Shown here in pieces: positions 1 to 8,598 of a stretch of DNA of 17,491 bases. The translations under genes were made by a program, and so were the position numbers. The DNA is from JBFEUI01 sp041547565 (lineage in GTDB: Bacteria; Pseudomonadota; Gammaproteobacteria; Thiohalomonadales; Thiohalomonadaceae). Each line of letters begins with the position of its first letter. Position 1 is the stretch's first letter. The stretch lies in the NCBI GenBank assembly GCA_041547565.1, contig JBFEUI010000051.1, positions 1 to 17,491 of the forward strand, in the 5' to 3' direction. The notes under the pieces were generated by a model, which worked only from the letters and a program-made list of their open reading frames with translations, was not told where the DNA came from and did not search any database.

Positions 1-2
1 CC

Positions 3-71
3 TGGCAGGTGGATGTTGTTGATGTGAATGAGAATGTGATTGATAGCAAACAGATAACCTCTGTTCACTAG
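3..71 (+). CDS. C-terminal end of a gene entering from the left (partial)
   Basis: Reading from base 3, 22 sense codons run without interruption to a TAG at 69-71. The residues begin WQVDVVDVNENV and alternate hydrophobic and polar side chains like a beta strand with a turn, which suits the last strand of an Ig- or fibronectin-like domain. The other two plus-strand frames close within the first 30 bases. The stretch is too short to identify a family. The case rests only on the open frame and its amino-acid character, so it may be chance. Confidence 0.35.
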   Translation, partial: WQVDVVDVNENVIDSKQITSVH

Positions 72-127
72 CACTGGTCGACATGCCTTATGCGGTGATA
101 ATTACTGTACAACGCTCACCCTTTGTT

Positions 128-139
128 CCCTGTACAGGG
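128..139. promoter_or_regulatory. Perfect palindrome CCCTGTACAGGG, candidate operator
   Basis: The 12 bases are exactly self-complementary. Their core CTGTACA recurs at 105-111, 25 bases earlier, and GTACAG occurs again near 164-169. Paired half-sites of this kind often bind dimeric repressors. The match to the LexA consensus CTGT-N8-ACAG is poor because the two halves abut without the spacer, so no regulator is assigned. It lies about 155 bases upstream of the candidate -10 box, which is far for a simple repressor site. Confidence 0.3.
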
Positions 140-295
140 GCCGTGTGTTGTTTCGTCGGCTTGGTACAGCACTGTCGGAAGTCAGGCTTATACAATGGAT
201 TTATGGTCCTGTTGAGATGCGATTGATTGCACCCATGTTTAACGAAATTTTTGAAAAATCAAGGCGGTGCGGGGTGGTATGTGACAAAAAAATTT

Positions 296-301
296 TATAA
301 T
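296..301 (+). promoter_or_regulatory. Candidate -10 box for the gene at 397
   Basis: TATAAT matches the sigma-70 -10 consensus and sits in a run of A and T bases. No good -35 box is found 16-18 bases upstream, where the sequence is G-rich (around 272-279), so an activator would probably be needed if this is real. Transcription would begin near base 308 and give a leader of about 90 bases. Confidence 0.3.
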
Positions 302-396
302 ACGCAGCCGTGTTATGGGTGATACGATATAGGTGACATTGGCAGCAGTGTTGCTATGGTTAGATCAAAGGCTGAAGCAAAGGGCGGAGAGAGACG

Positions 397-714
397 ATGG
401 CGGAACAACCAGAGCTTGCAGTTGGGCAGTGGTTCACCAACGCTGAGGGGGAGACACTCGAGATTATCGCCTACGACAGTGATGAGGGCGTTATCGAGAT
501 ACAGTATTTCGACGGTGCTGTTGAAGAGGTGGATATCGACAGCTGGAATGAGTCAGGCATGACTCCTGCTGCCGAGCCGGAAGACTGGTCGGGACCGTTT
601 GACGACCTGGAACGTGACGATTTCGGCGATACCGATCAGGCAATGCACCCGGAAGACTGGTCAGGACCGACAAACACCATTGAGATGGAAGAGGAAGTCG
701 ATTTTACCGAGTAG
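397..714 (+). CDS. Small acidic protein, DUF6763-like
   Basis: This 105-residue protein is strongly acidic and has no signal peptide or membrane segment, so it is probably cytosolic. Residues about 8-50 look like a compact beta-rich fold (VGQWFTNAEGETLEI, then IEIQYFDGAVEEVDIDSW). This recalls the small gammaproteobacterial family annotated DUF6763; I assign it from memory of the pattern. The tail carries the heptapeptide PEDWSGP twice, at residues 61-67 and 85-91, in an Asp/Glu-rich context. The ATG is supported by GGAG at 386-389 with 7 bases of spacing. An alternative frame starting at 356 has codon use that looks like a shadow. The gene ends 8 bases from the convergent protease gene with no terminator between them. 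Function is unknown. Confidence 0.8.
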   Translation: MAEQPELAVGQWFTNAEGETLEIIAYDSDEGVIEIQYFDGAVEEVDIDSWNESGMTPAAEPEDWSGPFDDLERDDFGDTDQAMHPEDWSGPTNTIEMEEEVDFTE

Positions 715-722
715 CGAACCTG

Positions 723-3182
723 CTAGGCATCGTCCTTTTTCTGTGCCTCATCTTCAGCCGTGCAGTGCTGCTCGTCCTTTGCATGTTCGCCAAAGGCATG
801 TCGAATCTCCGCCATCTCCTTCAGGCGTGCCAGTGCGCGGCCATTGACGCTCTGTTCCGGGTAGTTGCCTTCGCTGTCTATTGCGCCCATCTCAACGCCC
901 GTGAGCAGTTGCATCGCCTCGTCCACGCTGCTTACCGCATATACCGCAAACCGACCCGATTCGACCGCGTCGACCACCTCCTGCTTCAACATCAGGTGTT
1001 TTACGTTTGAGGCGGGTATCAACACCCCCTGTGCGCCAGTCAGACCGCGCTCATTACATACGTCGAAATAACCTTCCACCTTTTCGTTTACCCCGCCAAT
1101 AGCCTGCACCTGCCCGTTCTGGTTTACAGAACCGGTCATGGCCAGGCTCTGCTTTATCGGGGCCTCGGCAAGGGCGGAAAGTAGTGCGCAGAGTTCAGCG
1201 AGTGAAGCGCTGTCACCATCGACCATGCCGTAGGACTGTTCAAACACCAGGCTGGCAGAGAGGGAAAGCGGCTGCTTGCGCGCATACTTTGCCGCAAGGA
1301 AGGCGGAGAGGATCATCACCCCCTTGGAGTGGATGGCTCCGCCCAGTTCCACCTCCCGTTCGATATCCACCACATTGCCCTCGCCAATGTGGACGGTGGC
1401 CGTGATGCGCGAGGGTTGGCCAAAAGCGTATTCACCCATGGCGATGACCGACAGTCCATTGACCTGGCCGACACGCTCCCCGCTGGTATCAATGAGGACG
1501 ATCTCACGCAGCACCGCCTCGCGCACCTTTTCGTGTACCCGGCAGGCACGATAGACCTGCTGGTCGATCGCCTTCTGGATATCGCTGGCGGTAAGTACAT
1601 CGTGGCTGTTTTCGCCCGCCCAGTAATCCGCTTCACGTAACAGGTTGGCGATACTGTGCATATGAGTGGTGAGTCGTTCGGTATCTTCGATATGGCGTGA
1701 GGCGTACTCGATAACCCGCGCCACGGCACCGCGATCAAGTGCCCGCAGTTGCTCTTTCTGTGCCAGGGTGGCGAGTACCTTGGCGTAGAGTTGCTGGTTC
1801 TTGTCGCTGCGTTCGATCTCGTGCTCAAAGTCGGCCTGCACCTTGAACAACTCGGCGAACTCCGGATCGTATTCGTGCAGCAGATAGTAGAGCATGCGAT
1901 CGCCGAGCAGCACGACCTTGATATCCAGCGGTATGGCCTCGGGTTCGAGGGAGGTGGTGCTCAGCAGGCCCAGTACCTTCTCCAGCGGCTCGATTCGCAC
2001 CTCACTGGAAAACAGCGTGCGCTTGAGCCCCTCCCAGGCATAGGGCTGCATCAGCAGTTTTCGCACATCGAGGATCAGGTAACCGCCGTTGGCCTGGTGG
2101 AGTGCGCCGGGCTTGAGCAGGGTAAAGTCGGTGACCAGTGCGCCGAACTGTGCAAAATGTTCAAGTCGGCCGACCAGGTTGACGTAGGTGGGGTTGTCCA
2201 GGTAGACCACCGGCGCACCGCTTGTCTCGCTGTTGTCGACCAGTATGTTGACCTTGTAACGATGCAGGGCGGTCGGCTCGGTTGGTTTCTGGGTCAGCCC
2301 CAGACCGCTGATCTCGATGCCGCCATCCTCGCCCTTGGTGAAGTCCTTTACGTTCTCGACAATGTCGTGCGCCAGCGCATCAAAGTACTGCATGACTTCA
2401 TCGATGTCGCGGTACTTGTCGCGCAGCGAATCGATGAGGTGGCCGACTGCCGAAAAGGTGACCTCGCGGTTGAGTTGTTTGAGCTTTTCCCTGGTTTCTT
2501 TGCGCCACAGCGGTATCTGCTGCAGGATCTTCTGCAGTTCCTCCTGCAGGTTGGCGACCACCTCTTCAATGCGCTCGCGCTCTTTTTGCGGCAACTTGTC
2601 GAATTCATCCGGGCCGATCACCTCCTCGCCGCTAAGCGGGGCAAAGGCAAATCCGCTGGGTGTGCGGAACAGCTTTATGTTTCTGGCGGCTGATTTTTCC
2701 GCCAGCTCGTTGAAGGCATGCTCCTGCTGTTCCTTGAGCCTGTCTTCAAGTTCCTGCACGCGATTGCGGTACTCGTCGCTTTCAAAAGCCGCGGGGAGTG
2801 CAACTGAAAGTTCTTCTATGAGATGGGTCATGTCCTGGCTGAGTTCGCGACCTTTCCCGGGGGGGAGGCGCAAAATCTGCGGTTTATGCGGCTGGTCAAA
2901 ATTATTGATATAGCACCAGTCAGGCGGCACGGGGCGCCCTTTCGCCTGTTTCTCCAGGTAGTGCTTCACCATGGTGTGCTTGCCCATGCCCGGTGGGCCC
3001 ATGACATAGAGGTTGTAGCCCTCGCGCTGTATACCGATGCCGAATTTGACCGCCTCGGTGGCACGTGTCTGCCCGATGATCTCTGTGACCTCTTCAAGTT
3101 CTGCCGTGGTATTGAAACTGAATTGCTCGGGATCGCAAGCGGTGTAGAGACTGGAGGTGGGTAGTGGTGTGATAGTACTCAT
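723..3182 (-). CDS. Lon-family ATP-dependent protease (LonB/YcbZ-like)
   Basis: This 819-residue cytosolic AAA+ protease would unfold and degrade proteins with ATP. An N-terminal ATPase part has a P-loop GPPGMGKHT at residues 62-70 and a Walker B-like strand GGYLILD near 366-372. Between them lies a long charged, predicted coiled-coil insertion (about 115-275). The C-terminal Lon protease domain (about 555-760) has Ser658 in GDSAS and Lys701 in GGVNEKVEG. The 43-residue spacing equals that of the Ser-Lys dyad in E. coli Lon (679 and 722), so the protease should be active. The classical Lon N-terminal substrate domain is absent, which fits the family often labelled 'Lon-related putative ATP-dependent protease' (AAA_32 plus Lon_C). 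The ATG has only a weak AAGG ahead of it. The P-loop has His where Ser or Thr is usual. Confidence 0.93.
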   Translation of the reverse strand: MSTITPLPTSSLYTACDPEQFSFNTTAELEEVTEIIGQTRATEAVKFGIGIQREGYNLYVMGPPGMGKHTMVKHYLEKQAKGRPVPPDWCYINNFDQPHKPQILRLPPGKGRELSQDMTHLIEELSVALPAAFESDEYRNRVQELEDRLKEQQEHAFNELAEKSAARNIKLFRTPSGFAFAPLSGEEVIGPDEFDKLPQKERERIEEVVANLQEELQKILQQIPLWRKETREKLKQLNREVTFSAVGHLIDSLRDKYRDIDEVMQYFDALAHDIVENVKDFTKGEDGGIEISGLGLTQKPTEPTALHRYKVNILVDNSETSGAPVVYLDNPTYVNLVGRLEHFAQFGALVTDFTLLKPGALHQANGGYLILDVRKLLMQPYAWEGLKRTLFSSEVRIEPLEKVLGLLSTTSLEPEAIPLDIKVVLLGDRMLYYLLHEYDPEFAELFKVQADFEHEIERSDKNQQLYAKVLATLAQKEQLRALDRGAVARVIEYASRHIEDTERLTTHMHSIANLLREADYWAGENSHDVLTASDIQKAIDQQVYRACRVHEKVREAVLREIVLIDTSGERVGQVNGLSVIAMGEYAFGQPSRITATVHIGEGNVVDIEREVELGGAIHSKGVMILSAFLAAKYARKQPLSLSASLVFEQSYGMVDGDSASLAELCALLSALAEAPIKQSLAMTGSVNQNGQVQAIGGVNEKVEGYFDVCNERGLTGAQGVLIPASNVKHLMLKQEVVDAVESGRFAVYAVSSVDEAMQLLTGVEMGAIDSEGNYPEQSVNGRALARLKEMAEIRHAFGEHAKDEQHCTAEDEAQKKDDA

Positions 3183-3355
3183 AGGGGCCTTGTTTTTTTT
3201 CAGAAAAATCCCTGTGTTGTCACTAATAAAGATAGACCATATACCTGTTCGTATGCCGACAGGCTACCGAGTATCCGTGTGTTTTCTGCAACCGCTCGTC
3301 CCTGAGCTGTTTTGTTCATCGCCTGCCGTTGCAGGTGTTATGCAGATTATGCAAC

Positions 3356-4708
3356 TTACCCCACTTTGGGCAGATGGTTGAGTGCATCCTGGATCGCCTG
3401 TTCCGGGTACTCGTAATCCTCAAGTTCTCCACTGAAGTAGCTGTCATAGGCCGCCATGTCGAAATGGCCGTGACCGGAGAGGTTGAAGAATATGGTTTTG
3501 CTCTCACCGCTTTCCTTGCACTTTATCGCCTCGTCAATGGCGGCGCGGATGGCGTGGTTGGACTCCGGTGCCGGGATGATGCCTTCCGACTGGGCGAAGG
3601 CGACACCGGCCTCGAAGGTGCCGAGTTGCGGCACGGCAAGTGCCTCGATGAGTCCCTCGTTGTAGAGCTGGGAAACCAGCGCCGAGTCGCCGTGATAGCG
3701 CAGCCCGCCGGCATGGATGCCCGGCGGGACGAAATCGTGCCCCAGCGTGTACATCTTCAACAGCGGGGTCATGCCGATGCTGTCGCCAAAGTCGTAGGCA
3801 TAGTGGCCACGGGTCAGTGTGGGACAGGAACTCGGTTCCACCGCGACCAGGCGTATATCCTTGCCTGCGGCCTTGTCGGCGAGGAAGGGAAAGGCCACAC
3901 CGCCGAAGTTGGAACCGCCGCCACAGGGCGCCAGCACCACGTCAGGGTAATCGCCGACCTTCTCGAACTGCTTCTTTGCTTCCAGGCCGATGACCGTCTG
4001 GTGCAGCAGCACGTGGTTGAGCACAGAGCCCAGCGCGTAGTTGGTGTCATCCCGTGATGCCGCCTCCTCGACCGCCTCGGAGATGGCGATCCCTAGAGAA
4101 CCGGGTGAGTCGGGATCTTTCTCCAGGATCTGGCGACCGGCATTGGTCATATCGCTGGGGCTGGCGATCACTTCTCCACCCCAGGTCTGCATCATGGAGC
4201 GGCGAAACGGTTTCTGGTGGTAGCTGACCTTGACCATGTAGACGCGGATGTCGATGCCGAACATCTTGCCCACCAGCGACAGGGAGGAACCCCACTGGCC
4301 GGCGCCGGTCTCGGTGGTCAGGCGTTTGATACCCGCCTCGCGGTTGTAGTAGGCCTGGGCGACGGCCGTGTTCGGTTTGTGCGAGCCGGCAGGGCTGACG
4401 CCCTCATACTTGTAGTAGATCTTTGCCGGTGTACCGAGTGCCTGTTCCAGGCGATGGGCGCGGTAGAGCGGGGAGGGGCGCCACAACTGGTAAATCTCGC
4501 GTACCTCGTCCGGAATGGGGATCCAGCGCTCGGCACTCACCTCCTGCATAATCAGTGCCTCGGGAAAGATAGCCGCCAGTGCATCCGGGGTAACGGGCTG
4601 GCCGTCGGGACCGAGTACCGGCTCCGGTGGATTGGGCATGTCGGCAACGACGTTGTACCAATGGGTAGGGATGTCGGACTCATCTAACAGGATCTTGGTT
4701 TCAGACAC
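3356..4708 (-). CDS. TrpB2-type tryptophan synthase beta-like PLP enzyme
   Basis: This 450-residue fold-type II pyridoxal-phosphate enzyme belongs to the TrpB2 branch. Family members condense L-serine with indole or act on serine-like substrates, often without a TrpA partner. Visible landmarks are the Schiff-base lysine Lys111 in GSHKPNTA, the catalytic-loop TETGAGQWG at 132-140, the phosphate-binding CGGGSN at 262-267 and SGHGHFD at 411-417. The long N-terminal extension and the form SHKPNTA rather than the TrpB1 HKIN-type motif favour TrpB2. The start is GTG at 4706-4708: GAGGTG (complement of 4714-4719) sits 5 bases upstream and no better ATG exists. No trpA, trpC or trpF is nearby, so a role in the tryptophan operon is not supported; indole salvage or serine metabolism are possible. 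Confidence 0.92.
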   Translation of the reverse strand: MSETKILLDESDIPTHWYNVVADMPNPPEPVLGPDGQPVTPDALAAIFPEALIMQEVSAERWIPIPDEVREIYQLWRPSPLYRAHRLEQALGTPAKIYYKYEGVSPAGSHKPNTAVAQAYYNREAGIKRLTTETGAGQWGSSLSLVGKMFGIDIRVYMVKVSYHQKPFRRSMMQTWGGEVIASPSDMTNAGRQILEKDPDSPGSLGIAISEAVEEAASRDDTNYALGSVLNHVLLHQTVIGLEAKKQFEKVGDYPDVVLAPCGGGSNFGGVAFPFLADKAAGKDIRLVAVEPSSCPTLTRGHYAYDFGDSIGMTPLLKMYTLGHDFVPPGIHAGGLRYHGDSALVSQLYNEGLIEALAVPQLGTFEAGVAFAQSEGIIPAPESNHAIRAAIDEAIKCKESGESKTIFFNLSGHGHFDMAAYDSYFSGELEDYEYPEQAIQDALNHLPKVG

Positions 4709-4766
4709 GGCGGCACCTCGTGGTTTATTGGATTTATGGTGGGCGCAGGGCAGACCCGCTTAACCG

Positions 4767-4796
4767 AAGGTAGCCGAGGGGAGAGTGGGGCGTCAA
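4767..4796 (-). promoter_or_regulatory. Weak sigma-70-like promoter for the TrpB2 gene
   Basis: On the minus strand TTGACG (complement of 4791-4796) is followed after 18 bases by TACCTT (complement of 4767-4772). The -35 matches consensus at five of six positions and the -10 at only three. The A/T-rich inverted repeat at 4802-4828 lies just upstream, where an UP element or operator would be. Transcription would start near 4760, about 50 bases before the GTG. Confidence 0.3.
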
Positions 4797-4801
4797 ACCC
4801 G

Positions 4802-4828
4802 TTTATTATTGTTTTCCCCAATAATAAA
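4802..4828. repeat. A/T-rich perfect inverted repeat (10-bp arms)
   Basis: TTTATTATTG at 4802-4811 is exactly complementary to CAATAATAAA at 4819-4828, with a 7-base centre TTTTCCC. It lies in the 183-base gap between ettA and the TrpB2 gene, immediately upstream of the candidate promoter at 4767-4796. The A/T-only arms make a poor terminator stem and no U-tract is positioned correctly for either neighbour, so an operator for a dimeric protein is more likely. The regulator is unknown. Confidence 0.5.
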
Positions 4829-4858
4829 GAAATTATTTATATGTCTTGCGTGGAGAGT

Positions 4859-4882
4859 ACGGGGAGGCCAATGCCTCCCCGT
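4859..4882 (-). terminator. GC-rich hairpin just after ettA
   Basis: ACGGGGAGGC at 4859-4868 pairs perfectly with GCCTCCCCGT at 4873-4882 around a CAAT loop. It lies about 10 bases beyond the ettA stop, the expected place for a 3' hairpin. On the minus strand the stem is followed by ACTCTCC and not by a run of U, so it is imperfect as an intrinsic terminator; it may act as a 3' stabiliser or a weak terminator. TTT follows the stem only in the plus direction. Confidence 0.55.
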
Positions 4883-4891
4883 TTCTGTGGA

Positions 4892-6556
<1,665 letters not shown>

Positions 6557-6594
6557 AGAGAATCAGAGAAACATAATATTGTGAAAGAGTGGAC

Positions 6595-6621
6595 ATTATA
6601 CTGCGTGAGCCGTTGTAACAA
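6595..6621 (-). promoter_or_regulatory. Promoter for ettA
   Basis: On the minus strand a perfect TATAAT (complement of 6595-6600) is preceded by TTGTTA (complement of 6616-6621) with a 15-base spacer, shorter than the ideal 17. Transcription would begin near 6588, leaving a leader of about 30 bases before the ettA ATG. Confidence 0.5.
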
Positions 6622-6651
6622 AAACAGGTATTTAAGTGAACAATGATGTGC

Positions 6652-6680
6652 TTGTGTCGAGAGGGCGTTCGGCATACGAT
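6652..6680 (+). promoter_or_regulatory. Candidate promoter for the receiver-PAS gene
   Basis: TTGTGT at 6652-6657 and TACGAT at 6675-6680 are separated by exactly 17 bases, giving 3/6 and 4/6 matches to the sigma-70 boxes. Initiation near 6687 would leave about 30 bases of leader. Together with the minus-strand ettA promoter it makes this 162-base gap a divergent promoter region. Confidence 0.4.
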
Positions 6681-6718
6681 TAGCCTCTAAATCAGATGCC
6701 TGACCAGCCGATAAGAAT

Positions 6719-8413
6719 ATGGGATATCCGCTTCGCGTATTGATAGTGCAGGATTCAAAGTCCGATACCGAGACACTGGTTGCGGAAATGTGTCTTGGCG
6801 GATACCTGCCTGATTACCAGCAGGTGAACAGTTTTATTCAACTCAGTTCACTTTTGCCCGGGGGCAATTGGGATCTGATTCTTACCGATTACCGACTGAA
6901 GAGTTTTTCCGTTCTTGACCTGTTGAAGTTGCGCAACCTTTTCGGGCTCGATGTGCCGGTATTCGTTGTCTCCGGCTCCAGTGGAGAAGAGGCGGTGGTG
7001 GCATCGATGCATGCCGGAGCGCATGACTTTATCCTGAAAAACAACCTGGAACGTCTCAATCCCGCCATCGAGCGGGAAATGATCGAGATGCAGGTGCACC
7101 GGGAACACAGTCAGGCTAGAGTGGATCTAAAGGAGAGTGAGCAGCGTTTCCGGCAGTTGACCGAGGCGATCCGCGGGGTCTACTGGCTGATTGATGCGAA
7201 GACATCGGAGTTTATCTATCTGAGCCCGGCATATTCTGAATTGTGGGAGCGCCCGTCTGAGGAACTGGTGAAAAATCCGCTCTCCCTGCTCGATAGCGTA
7301 CACCCGGAGGACTACAGCCGCATTGAAGGCAAACTCAAACAGTCGTGGGCAAAGTTTAATGCCGAATATCGCATTATTCTGCCGGACGATACGACCCGCT
7401 GGGTATCTACAAAAACCTTCCCGATCACCGATAAGGATGGCGAGGTCTACCGTCTGGCCGCGCTGACCTTTGACATCACTGCGCGCAAGGTCATGGAAGC
7501 GGACATGAAAAACCTCACCCGTGCGCTGGAGCAGACCGCGGACATGGTGTTGATCACCGACCTCCAGGGCAGGATCGTCTATGTGAATGCTGCATTTGAG
7601 GATGTTACAGGATACGGTCGGGATGAGTTGTTGGGGAACAGCCCCAGTATGTTGAAGTCGGGTCTGCAGGATGAGCGTTTCTACAGGGCTATGTGGCAAA
7701 ACCTGACCAATGGCCTGCCGTACACCGATATCTTCATCAACCGGCGCAAGGACGGTGAGATTTTTTACCATGAGCAGACCATTACACCGGTAAAAAACGA
7801 GAAGGGCGATGTCACCCATTTTGTCGCGACGGGCAAGGATATCACCGCCCGCCTGCGTGCCCAGGAACGCTTGCACCAGATTGTGCATTACGATGCGGTG
7901 ACCGGTCTGGCCAACAAAATATTGCTGTTTGACCGCCTTGCCCAGGCCATCAAGCATGCCAGGCGGATGCAGGAGCAGGTGGGGGTTCTCTGTTTCGGTT
8001 TCTCCATTGGTGAGTTGCTCGGCGACAGTGGCAGCAAAAAAATCGAGGAACAACTGCTGAGGGAGATCGCCCATCGGCTCAAGGGGGCCGCGGATGAACA
8101 CACCACGGTGGCCCAGTTAAGCAATGAACAGTTTGCCATTTTGCACCAGAACGTCAGGGAAACCAGTGAATTCAATGACTATGCCCAGCACATTCTCGAT
8201 GTGTTTGCGACGCCCATCGTTGCCGAGGGCTATGAACTGTTTTTGACACCCTCAATCGGTGTTTCACTGTTTCCGGAAGATGGCGACAATATGGAAGAGC
8301 TTCTCAAGCAGGCGGAACTGGCCATGTGCTATGCCCGTCAACAGCCGGGCGAGGACTACTATTTTTATAATGAAAAGATGGACCCGGAGCGTGCTAGAAC
8401 AGGTCTAATTTGA
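6719..8413 (+). CDS. Response regulator with two PAS domains and a degenerate GGDEF domain
   Basis: This 564-residue cytosolic signalling protein has no membrane segment. A receiver domain (1-125) has Asp57 in LILTDYRL as likely phosphoacceptor, Asp12, and Lys107 in FILKNN. PAS domains follow at about 143-256 and 267-378, each closing with the FDITAR or KDITAR motif. The C-terminal part (about 388-555) aligns with GGDEF domains (YDAVTGLANK, then PSIGVSLFPEDG). However, the signature is SNEQF at 468-472, the usual acidic metal-binding strand reads VLCFGF, and no RxxD inhibitory site is visible. It therefore should not make cyclic di-GMP. The protein stops about where an EAL domain normally begins, so it may descend from a GGDEF-EAL protein. 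It could still bind nucleotide or act as an adaptor. No clear Shine-Dalgarno precedes the ATG. No partner histidine kinase is in the window. Confidence 0.9.
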   Translation: MGYPLRVLIVQDSKSDTETLVAEMCLGGYLPDYQQVNSFIQLSSLLPGGNWDLILTDYRLKSFSVLDLLKLRNLFGLDVPVFVVSGSSGEEAVVASMHAGAHDFILKNNLERLNPAIEREMIEMQVHREHSQARVDLKESEQRFRQLTEAIRGVYWLIDAKTSEFIYLSPAYSELWERPSEELVKNPLSLLDSVHPEDYSRIEGKLKQSWAKFNAEYRIILPDDTTRWVSTKTFPITDKDGEVYRLAALTFDITARKVMEADMKNLTRALEQTADMVLITDLQGRIVYVNAAFEDVTGYGRDELLGNSPSMLKSGLQDERFYRAMWQNLTNGLPYTDIFINRRKDGEIFYHEQTITPVKNEKGDVTHFVATGKDITARLRAQERLHQIVHYDAVTGLANKILLFDRLAQAIKHARRMQEQVGVLCFGFSIGELLGDSGSKKIEEQLLREIAHRLKGAADEHTTVAQLSNEQFAILHQNVRETSEFNDYAQHILDVFATPIVAEGYELFLTPSIGVSLFPEDGDNMEELLKQAELAMCYARQQPGEDYYFYNEKMDPERARTGLI

Positions 8414-8598
8414 GGCTGAACGGTTGCTGGTGTTAAGTTTTACTTCTGGCTTGTCGATATCAGCCACACGGGACATGAAGTCCTCGCAGGAACCGCCGTG
8501 CTGATTGCAGGCCGATCCCTGCGGGGGGATTTAAGGGAAACGGGGACGGGAAGGAAATAACTACTAAATATGCTGTATTTGTTGGCTGGAGTTTGTTG
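8414..8598. other. Intergenic gap with no clear signals
   Basis: These 185 bases separate the receiver-PAS gene from the chemoreceptor. I see no intrinsic terminator, no convincing sigma-70, sigma-28 or sigma-54 promoter, and no readable remnant of an EAL domain in the plus-strand frames. A weak inverted repeat TGGCT/AGCCA lies at 8447-8451 and 8462-8466. The only firm element is the GGAG at 8588-8591 serving the next gene. Confidence 0.4.

Larger units (their letters stand above)
72..396. other. Gene-free leader upstream of the small acidic protein
   Basis: This stretch of 325 bases holds no convincing gene on either strand. It contains a perfect 12-bp palindrome at 128-139, a second copy of CTGTACA at 105-111, a consensus TATAAT at 296-301 in an A/T-rich tract, and a Shine-Dalgarno GGAG at 386-389. 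No intrinsic terminator for the upstream partial gene is evident. Its job appears to be regulation of the gene at 397. Confidence 0.5.

Noticed and set aside
128..139. LexA (SOS) box
   Set aside because: The palindrome has the two halves abutting and lacks the 8-base centre of CTGT-N8-ACAG; the gene downstream is not a known SOS gene.
1749..2693. A 314-codon plus-strand frame opposite the Lon-like protease
   Set aside because: It is a shadow of the protease gene; the minus-strand product has clear P-loop and Ser-Lys motifs and this one has none.
3322..3335. Hairpin CCTGC-CGTT-GCAGG after the TrpB2 gene
   Set aside because: The stem is only 5 bp and no U-tract follows on the minus strand, so it does not qualify as an intrinsic terminator.
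8414..8598. Sigma-28 or sigma-54 promoter for the chemoreceptor
   Set aside because: A GCCGAT occurs near 8510, but no TAAA-type -35 box is correctly spaced, and no GG/GC pair matching sigma-54 was found.
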